The notes under the pieces were generated by a model. It made no database searches and was not told the DNA's origin. It saw only the letters and a list, made by a program, of their open reading frames with translations. Positions 58,648 to 64,000 of a stretch of 64,000 nucleotides of DNA are shown here, in pieces. Position 1 is the first letter of the stretch. The number at the start of each line of letters is the position of its first letter. The stretch spans positions 1,207,874 through 1,271,873 of the forward strand of contig NZ_JACIEF010000003.1 of assembly GCF_014196715.1 (NCBI RefSeq), given 5' to 3'. The translations under genes and the position numbers were made by a program. Source of the DNA: Pedobacter zeae. GTDB taxonomy: Bacteria; Bacteroidota; Bacteroidia; Sphingobacteriales; Sphingobacteriaceae.

Positions 58648-59649
58648 ATGAGGATACTTTACGCAATACAGGGGACGGGAAACGGCCATATCAGCAGGGC
58701 TAGGGAAATTATTCCTCTGCTTCAAAAATATGGCGAATTGGATATTTTGGTTAGCGGAACACAGGCTGATGTCAAATTAAGTCAGCCGGTTAAATATCAG
58801 TTACATGGTTTTAGCTTCATTTTTGGGAAAAAAGGTGGTGTAGATCATTATAAAACCTGGCTGAACATGAATCTTTTCCGTTTCAGGAAAGACATGAAGA
58901 AACTGCCGCTCAAAGAATACGACTTAATTGTTAACGATTTTGAACCTGTAAGCGCCTGGGCCTGTAAACTGCAGGGGATCGACTGTGTATCATTAAGCCA
59001 CCAGGCAGCATTTAAATCAAAAAAAGTACCCCGTCCAAGAACGTTAGACTGGGGAAAGCTTATTTTGAGCCGTTATGCGCCCACTAAATACCACATTGGT
59101 TTCCATTTCGACCGGTATGATACTTTTATCCATACCCCGGTAATCAGGGCAGAGATCAGAAACCTGAAAAGTGAAAATTTAGGGCATTATACCGTATACC
59201 TCCCTGCCATTGATGATAAGCGCCTGGTAAAACTGTTTACCCAATTGCCGGATATTACCTGGCAGGTTTTCTCTAAACACAGCAAGGTTGCCTATCAGCA
59301 AGGTAATGTTTTTGTAGAGCCTGTAAACAACGAAAAGTTTAATAAAAGTTTGGCTACCTGCGAAGGTCTTTTTACCGGAGGTGGCTTCGAAGGGCCGGCT
59401 GAGGCGCTTTATTTAAAGAAAAAGCTGCTTGTAGCCCCTATGCGTTTTCAGTTTGAACAGCAGTGTAATGCTTATGCCTTAAAGCAGTTTGGCTTACCGG
59501 TAATCTGGGGCAGTACGCGCAACTGGTTACCTATTGTTAAAAACTGGGTGGAAAATCCTCAGAAACACGAATTCGATTTTCCGGATGAAACCGCACAGAT
59601 TATCGATGATATGGTGAGGAAATACGCAAGGGTTGGTCCGAAGTCTTGA
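58648..59649 (+). CDS. Glycosyltransferase, GT-B fold (MurG-like)
   Basis: The 333-residue protein opens MRILYAIQGTGNGHISRAREI, the GT-B start of MurG/UGT-like transferases. The C-terminal sugar-nucleotide site is GLFTGGGFEGPAEALYLKKKLLVAP, then FEQQCNAYALKQFG. There is no membrane helix, so it acts at the inner face. The substrate is unknown. It lies 20 bases after the LpxH-like gene, which suggests a glycolipid role; this is inference. Confidence 0.82.
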   Translation: MRILYAIQGTGNGHISRAREIIPLLQKYGELDILVSGTQADVKLSQPVKYQLHGFSFIFGKKGGVDHYKTWLNMNLFRFRKDMKKLPLKEYDLIVNDFEPVSAWACKLQGIDCVSLSHQAAFKSKKVPRPRTLDWGKLILSRYAPTKYHIGFHFDRYDTFIHTPVIRAEIRNLKSENLGHYTVYLPAIDDKRLVKLFTQLPDITWQVFSKHSKVAYQQGNVFVEPVNNEKFNKSLATCEGLFTGGGFEGPAEALYLKKKLLVAPMRFQFEQQCNAYALKQFGLPVIWGSTRNWLPIVKNWVENPQKHEFDFPDETAQIIDDMVRKYARVGPKS

Positions 59650-59682
59650 GTTCTCAGTCCAAAGTCAATGCTCTTTGATTTT

Positions 59683-59712
59683 GTCATCCTGAACGTAGTC
59701 GAAGGATCCCGG
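59683..59712. repeat. GTCATCCTGA-type intergenic repeat, copy D
   Basis: GTCATCCTGAACGTAGTCGA then AGGATCCC is a near copy of the start of the element at 57371. The region then continues with AGCAGTGAACGCAGTGAGGT (59775-59794), which may be a second repeat fragment. No gene is seen between 59650 and 59909. Confidence 0.6.
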
Positions 59713-59909
59713 CGTTTTAGCTCTCGCAAGGGTTATTTCATTTAATGCAAGATACTGCGTAACCTAAACCAGACAGCAGTGAACGCAGTGAGGTAAAGCG
59801 GATGGCAGGACGATCAGGACCTAAAAGAAGGCCCTCTCTTTAGTCTTTCCGTTTTAGTCTTACGCACTCTTAAATTATTTTCTTTACTTTGTCTACTCTT
59901 TAAAAAGGC

Positions 59910-60890
59910 ATGATAAATCAGTTTAGAAAGCTAAATCCAATTAACCTCGTATTCTTGCTGGCGTACACTTTCTTTTTGCGTATTGCCATTTTTCACGAAA
60001 CGCACGATAAACTGAATTTTGATTTTTTAGAACCCTTTGCCCGCTTGCTGATCAATATCGATTTAGATAATGCTTTTACACCTTATACCAATATTTTTAT
60101 TGCATCGGTTCTGGTTTACATACAGGCCTTAATTTTTAACCGGATCGTAAATAATCATAATTTATTGGGTAAGCCGAGTTTTCTTCCGGGTCTGATGCTC
60201 ATTACCGGAACAAGTTTATTCATGCCCTTTATGATCCTTTCGCCAGCACTGATCTGCAATTTTTTGTTGATCTGGATTATCGATAAATTTTTAAAACTCG
60301 GTAAAAGTGCTAACTCGATAACCAACGTATTCGATATCGGGATGATTATTGCTGTGGGAACATTAATCTATTTTCCGTTTATGGCCATGTTGCTTATGAT
60401 CTTTTTAGCTTTATTGCTTTTCAGATCGTTCAGCTGGCGCGAGTGGGTGGCCGGATTGGTCGGATTTATTACCGTATTCTTTTTTCTTGCCGTATTTTAT
60501 TACTGGAATGACAATTTGAGCTCATTTTATCAGATCTGGAAGCCATTGGGTAATAAGTTTCCTTCGGTATTTAAAATCAATTATAACGATTACCTGGTAC
60601 TCATTCCTGTTGCAGTAATTATCATACTGGCCTCCCTCCAGCTGCGCGAAAATTTCTTCAGGAGTTTTATCAGTACACGGAAAGGCTTTCAGCTGTTGTT
60701 TTTCATGTTTGTTGTTTCGGCGGCTAGTTTTTACCTTAAACCCGATTTTAGAACATGGCACTTTCTGCTCTGCGTGCCGCCTGGAGCAGTACTCCTGGCT
60801 TACTATTTCAGCAATGCCAAAAAACGCTGGTTTTATGAAACGTTGTTCCTTTTATTTGTGCTTTCAATACAGTATTTTCTGTTTGTTTAA
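59910..60890 (+). CDS. DUF6427 multi-pass membrane protein
   Basis: The 326-residue protein opens MINQFRKLNPINLVFLLAYT and has about eight to nine hydrophobic segments, including LLRSFSWREWVAGLVGF in mid-sequence. It matches DUF6427, a family restricted to Bacteroidota. No partner is known. A weak -7-like TACTTTG (59884-59890) precedes it. Function unknown. Confidence 0.8.
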   Translation: MINQFRKLNPINLVFLLAYTFFLRIAIFHETHDKLNFDFLEPFARLLINIDLDNAFTPYTNIFIASVLVYIQALIFNRIVNNHNLLGKPSFLPGLMLITGTSLFMPFMILSPALICNFLLIWIIDKFLKLGKSANSITNVFDIGMIIAVGTLIYFPFMAMLLMIFLALLLFRSFSWREWVAGLVGFITVFFFLAVFYYWNDNLSSFYQIWKPLGNKFPSVFKINYNDYLVLIPVAVIIILASLQLRENFFRSFISTRKGFQLLFFMFVVSAASFYLKPDFRTWHFLLCVPPGAVLLAYYFSNAKKRWFYETLFLLFVLSIQYFLFV

Positions 60891-60922
60891 CCTTTTTTAA
60901 CAAATAACTAGAACGAAACTTG

Positions 60923-60942
60923 ACAAAGATTAATAGCTTTGT
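60923..60942 (+). promoter_or_regulatory. -7 box and dyad upstream of coaX
   Basis: TAGCTTTG (60934-60941) is a perfect -7 box. ACAAAG (60923-60928) and CTTTGT (60937-60942) form a 6-bp inverted repeat around it. A TTGACA (60920-60925) overlaps. The leader to the ATG at 61042 would be about 95 bases. AGAAGGAG (61027-61034) is a good ribosome site. Confidence 0.5.
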
Positions 60943-61041
60943 GCATGATTTTGGGTTAAAGCTTTTTAGGTTTTAATCAGATGGATAAAAAATGGAGTCA
61001 TTGGAATTTCTAAAAAACATATTGGCAGAAGGAGATTTTAA

Positions 61042-61776
61042 ATGCGCCGGCTAAGCATTGATATTGGAAATTCTTCTGCAAAGGTTGCCGTTTTTGCAAA
61101 TAAGGAAATTGTTCACCACCAACGTTTCAATAAACTGGGCATAATTGACTTAGCGCAGCTGATCGAAAAATTTTCGCCAGCAAAATCCATCATCAGCAGT
61201 GTAAACCAGGAAATTGGTCAGCTGGAAATATATTTAAAAAAGCATACCGAGTATACGCGTTTTTCAACCCTATTAACCAACGGCGTCCAAAACAGGTATA
61301 AAACGCCACTTACCCTGGGATTAGACAGATGGGCAGCGGTTTTAGGAGCAAACGGATTATACCCTGAAAGTGCAAGTTTGGTGGTGGATGCAGGAACCTG
61401 TATTACTTACGATGTATTGAGCCGGTCAAAAGAATATTTTGGCGGAAGCATAAGCCCGGGCATAAAAATGCGTTTTAGGGCGGTACATGAGTATACCGGA
61501 CGCTTACCTCTGATAGAGTGGGATGAGCGTGAGGATATAACAGAAGGAACCGACACCTTATCGGCAATTAAGAATGGTGTTTTGCAGGGAATTATAAATG
61601 AAATTGAAGGCTTTATTGCCCTTAATAATAAAAAAGAAAGTGCCTTAAGGGTAATTTTAACGGGTGGTGATGCTAATTTTTTGTATAAGCAATTACAAAA
61701 CAGCATCTTTGCGCCTCAAATTATAAAAGATCCTTACTTGGTATTAAAAGGATTAAATGAAGCTATTGCAGATTAA
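61042..61776 (+). CDS. coaX: Type III pantothenate kinase
   Basis: The 244-residue enzyme phosphorylates pantothenate, the first step of coenzyme A synthesis. Family motifs are SIDIGNSSAKVAVF (phosphate site), GLDRWAAVLGA, VVDAGTCITYDV and GGSISPGIKMRF. The C-terminal VILTGGDANF completes the actin-like fold. The stop is 1 base before the next ATG. It is preceded by a strong AGAAGGAG ribosome site, rare in this window. Confidence 0.95.
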   Translation: MRRLSIDIGNSSAKVAVFANKEIVHHQRFNKLGIIDLAQLIEKFSPAKSIISSVNQEIGQLEIYLKKHTEYTRFSTLLTNGVQNRYKTPLTLGLDRWAAVLGANGLYPESASLVVDAGTCITYDVLSRSKEYFGGSISPGIKMRFRAVHEYTGRLPLIEWDEREDITEGTDTLSAIKNGVLQGIINEIEGFIALNNKKESALRVILTGGDANFLYKQLQNSIFAPQIIKDPYLVLKGLNEAIAD

Positions 61777-61777
61777 A

Positions 61778-63070
61778 ATGTACAGAAGAATAAATTATAT
61801 TGCAGCCATACTCGTTCTAGTTTGTGGTTTTGGTGCGCAGGCACAGGTTACCACATCGTCTCCATATTCAAGATATGGGCTTGGAAATATAAAAGGATCT
61901 TTATTGCCCCAGTTTAGGGCAATGGGCGGAATTGCTACTGCAGTAGGTAAAGTTACCGGATTCAATAATATCAATATGCAAAATCCCGCGTCTTACGCCG
62001 GTATTTCGTTAACAACGATTGATATTGGTATGAGTGCAAGTGTGATTAACCTTTCGCGCAACAACCTAAGCGAATCAAGTTTCAATTCTACTTTCAGTCA
62101 CCTTGCATTTGCCGCACCGGTTAACAGGAGATCGGCACTCAGTTTTGGTATTCTGCCTTATTCAGACCTCGGGTACTCTTATAAAAACACTACCAAAGTT
62201 GATACTACAACACTAAATCAGCTTTATGAGGGTGAAGGTGGCTTATCAAAAGCCTATTTGGGTTATGCTTACCGCTTTGGTGATCACTTAAAAATTGGTG
62301 GTAACTTAGAGTATATTTTTGGTAACCTTCAGACCACGAGGGCGACTGAATTCCAATCTTTGGGTGCTATAAATGCAAAACTACAGAATAAAAACAGTGT
62401 GGCAGGGTTAAATTACTCTTACGGTATCCAGTACGATTTTAATGTAGGCAAGAAAACCTTAATTACTTTAGGGTATTCGGGTAGCACTTCGGGCAGAATA
62501 AATTCGACACAAACATTTTTTGCTACACAATACACAAGAGATCAGGATGGTAACGAAAATACGGCGATTGATACATTAAGTTCAATCAATAATGGAAAAT
62601 CTAACCTTACCCTGCCATTAGCGCATAATTTTGGTATCGCTATTCAACAGAACGACAAATGGTTAATTGGTGCCGATTTTAGAATGAGCAAATGGTCTAA
62701 AACCACGATCAATAATGTGAGCCAGGGCTTGCAGGATAGCTGGGGTGCATCACTGGGTGGCCAGTGGACGCCAGACGCTTATTCTTATAACAGTTATTTA
62801 AAACGTATCGATTACCGTTTGGGTGTAAGTTACGATAAGACCTATATCAAAATCAATAGCCAGGATATTAAACAAATGGGCGCATCGTTAGGTTTTGGTT
62901 TCCCATTGCCTACTGCTAATGGTGGTACAGCGTTTTATAAAATCAACTTTACAACCGAATTCGGACAAAGGGGGACTTTAAATAATGGTCTCGTAAAAGA
63001 GCAGTATATTAACTTCCATTTAGGGTTTACTTTGAACGATACCTGGTTCCGTAAGTACAGGGTTGACTAA
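61778..63070 (+). CDS. Outer-membrane beta-barrel-type protein
   Basis: The 430-residue protein has a signal peptide (cut near GAQA-QVT, about 23). The mature start SSPYSRYGLGNIKGS and the AMGGIATA repeat-like pattern recall the OmpP1/FadL-like Bacteroidota barrels. Many beta strands end in aromatic residues, and the C-terminus is WFRKYRVD. It may be a transporter or porin; substrate unknown. The start at 61778 is used, one base after the coaX stop. lptC overlaps its stop by one base. Confidence 0.8.
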   Translation: MYRRINYIAAILVLVCGFGAQAQVTTSSPYSRYGLGNIKGSLLPQFRAMGGIATAVGKVTGFNNINMQNPASYAGISLTTIDIGMSASVINLSRNNLSESSFNSTFSHLAFAAPVNRRSALSFGILPYSDLGYSYKNTTKVDTTTLNQLYEGEGGLSKAYLGYAYRFGDHLKIGGNLEYIFGNLQTTRATEFQSLGAINAKLQNKNSVAGLNYSYGIQYDFNVGKKTLITLGYSGSTSGRINSTQTFFATQYTRDQDGNENTAIDTLSSINNGKSNLTLPLAHNFGIAIQQNDKWLIGADFRMSKWSKTTINNVSQGLQDSWGASLGGQWTPDAYSYNSYLKRIDYRLGVSYDKTYIKINSQDIKQMGASLGFGFPLPTANGGTAFYKINFTTEFGQRGTLNNGLVKEQYINFHLGFTLNDTWFRKYRVD

Positions 63071-63642
63071 TGAAACTTAAGACATTTTTATATGGTCTGC
63101 TTTTAGTGTTGCCTTTGTTTTTGGCTTCATGTGGAGACGACGATCTGAAAAATGCAAGTTCGGTTGCTATAAATAAGACAATTTTATCGCGCGATAGAAC
63201 TATTGGTGTTGATATCACTTATAGCGATTCGGCAAGGGTTAAAGCCAGAGGGCTTGCGCCAATATTGGATAAAGTAACCCCTGCAAACGGGAGTGCTTAC
63301 CAGGAAATGGTTAAAGGTGTAAGCATCGACTTTTATAACCCCAACGGAACCATTGATGGAAACCTGGTTTGCGATTATGCCATCAGGAAAGATGCTGAGC
63401 TTAAAACCGAGTTCAGGAAAAATGTGGTGGTAAAAAACAGTAAAGGCGATACATTCTCCTCTCAGGAACTGATCTGGGACGAATCAAAGAAATATTTCTA
63501 TTCCAACCAGCGTGTTTATGTAAAAGGTGCCGATGGCAGTATTGGAGAAGGCATCAATTTTAAAGCTCCTGAGGATTTTAGTACCTACGAAATGGATAGT
63601 GGCAATGGAGAATTGAATATGAAAGAGGGTGTAGCACCCTAG
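63070..63642 (+). CDS. lptC: LPS export protein LptC
   Basis: The 190-residue protein has a lipobox ending in LASC (Cys21) and an LptC-type beta-jellyroll. The family block KGVSIDFYNPNGTIDGNLVCDYA is followed by ELKTEFRKNVVVKNSKGDTFSSQELIWDESKKYFYSN. LptC passes LPS from LptBFG to LptA in the periplasm. Lipid anchoring replaces the usual helix, as in many Bacteroidota. No lptA or lptB is in the window. The start overlaps the preceding stop by one base. Confidence 0.88.
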   Translation: MKLKTFLYGLLLVLPLFLASCGDDDLKNASSVAINKTILSRDRTIGVDITYSDSARVKARGLAPILDKVTPANGSAYQEMVKGVSIDFYNPNGTIDGNLVCDYAIRKDAELKTEFRKNVVVKNSKGDTFSSQELIWDESKKYFYSNQRVYVKGADGSIGEGINFKAPEDFSTYEMDSGNGELNMKEGVAP

Positions 63643-63889
63643 CGTGATGTAAACCGGACGATGTAAAATGGATGAAATGAAGGGATAATATTGTGAGCAA
63701 TCCATTGAAATAGCTTCGGCGTTAAGGCTAATTTTTAGCTAAATATCCCATCTTCCATGAACCCTGTTACCCATTACATCCCCTTAATAATTAGGCGCTT
63801 GATAAATAAAATTTTGTGTTTTCTTTTTTAAGGCAAATTTGTATCTTGCGCCCTCTTAAAAAAGAACTAAATAAATTTATAATTACAAT
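63643..63889. other. Intergenic region between lptC and the PpiD-like gene
   Basis: GATGTAAACCGG (63646-63657) and GATGTAAAATGG (63660-63671) are near tandem copies. CCCATCTTCCATG and CCCATTACATCC downstream appear as partial reverse complements of such units. A weak -7 box (TATCTTGC, 63842-63849) lies before the PpiD-like gene. No gene is seen. Confidence 0.45.
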
Positions 63890-64000
63890 ATGGGATTAAT
63901 GACATTTTTGCGTAACCGTGCGGGCTACATTCTGGTCTTCGCAATCGGTTTTGCAATTGTTGCATTTTTAGTAGGTGATGCAATTAACGTGGGTAAACCT
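63890..64000 (+). CDS. PpiD-like periplasmic peptidylprolyl isomerase/chaperone (partial)
   Basis: The first 37 residues, MGLMTFLRNRAGYILVFAIG..., form a membrane anchor of the SurA_N_3/PpiD type: a short basic N-terminus then one helix (about 13-29). In this phylum this opening belongs to SurA/PpiD-like chaperones of about 700 residues that help outer-membrane proteins fold. The rest lies past the window end. It fits the envelope theme of the preceding genes. Confidence 0.8.
   Translation, partial: MGLMTFLRNRAGYILVFAIGFAIVAFLVGDAINVGKP

Noticed and set aside
60991-61062. Short frame MESLEFLKNILAEGDFKCAG before coaX
   Set aside because: Only 20 codons and it overlaps the coaX start; the AGAAGGAG site serves coaX.
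1-64000. CRISPR array, prophage, insertion sequence, rRNA or tRNA genes
   Set aside because: No direct-repeat array, transposase, integrase, phage gene or tRNA cloverleaf could be found by reading.

Overview
The window looks like a chromosomal segment of a member of the Bacteroidota, most like Pedobacter or a related Sphingobacteriaceae genus. Four things point there. The sequence is moderately AT-rich. Many starts have a TAnnTTTG -7 box (often with a TTTG-like -33 box about 17 bases upstream) and few have a Shine-Dalgarno site. Several protein families are largely confined to the phylum (DUF6702, DUF6427, DUF4834, DUF7033, the two-lipoyl E2 next to E1 alpha). Intergenic regions carry GTCAT-type palindromic repeats. 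Most of the window is core housekeeping DNA. I see no prophage, insertion sequence, CRISPR array, rRNA or tRNA gene.

Layout: 1-3.0 kb holds the end of an Fe/Mn superoxide dismutase, two small envelope proteins, oxyR with a likely autoregulatory site, and fcl. 3.1-9.3 kb is rich in nucleic-acid maintenance: trmB overlapping an alkyltransferase-like gene, an AhpD-like protein, tag and polA. 9.4-15.4 kb has secreted and lipoprotein genes, a UPF0173 hydrolase, ybaB, a serine hydrolase, a cupin and a DUF885 peptidase. 15.5-18.2 kb is pdhA-pdhC. 18.7-24.4 kb has envelope enzymes (NlpC/P60, CapA-like, SPFH, Prc). 24.6-30.1 kb is a cyanophycin locus: cphA divergent from cphB and an isoaspartyl peptidase. 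30.8-35.1 kb is a small polysaccharide cluster (flippase, two methyltransferases, glycosyltransferase) interrupted by a GxxExxY gene. 35.1-39.7 kb has a repeat lipoprotein, yjjG, a small phosphatase, upp and a degenerate deacetylase-like protein.

39.8-43.5 kb is the DUF6702 / HupE-like / M1 peptidase module. 43.5-44.8 kb is an AAA_14-DUF4143 ATPase with a perfect 45-base palindrome before its start. 44.9-50.5 kb has uvrB, an RDD protein, a DUF3472 protein, ywbE with a TonB-plug-like mini protein, and a DUF4834 protein. 50.5-54.6 kb has SRPBCC, a frameshifted TIGR01777 epimerase, a DCC-family protein, a GbsR-type regulator and an alginate-lyase-family protein. 54.7-57.2 kb is a YfhO membrane protein. 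57.6-64.0 kb is envelope-directed: a 31-residue membrane peptide, an LpxH-like phosphoesterase, a glycosyltransferase, DUF6427, then coaX, an outer-membrane protein and lptC, ending in the start of a PpiD-like chaperone.

The most notable observations are the self-contained cyanophycin synthesis and breakdown locus, the palindrome ahead of the DUF4143 ATPase, an OxyR dyad that brackets its own promoter, a histidine/cysteine repeat lipoprotein, a deacetylase-like protein that appears to have lost its catalytic residues, several likely leaderless genes, and one single-base frameshift. Start codons were moved inward where a promoter box or family alignment made the longest reading frame implausible. 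Family calls come from reading motifs and from memory; no database search was run.
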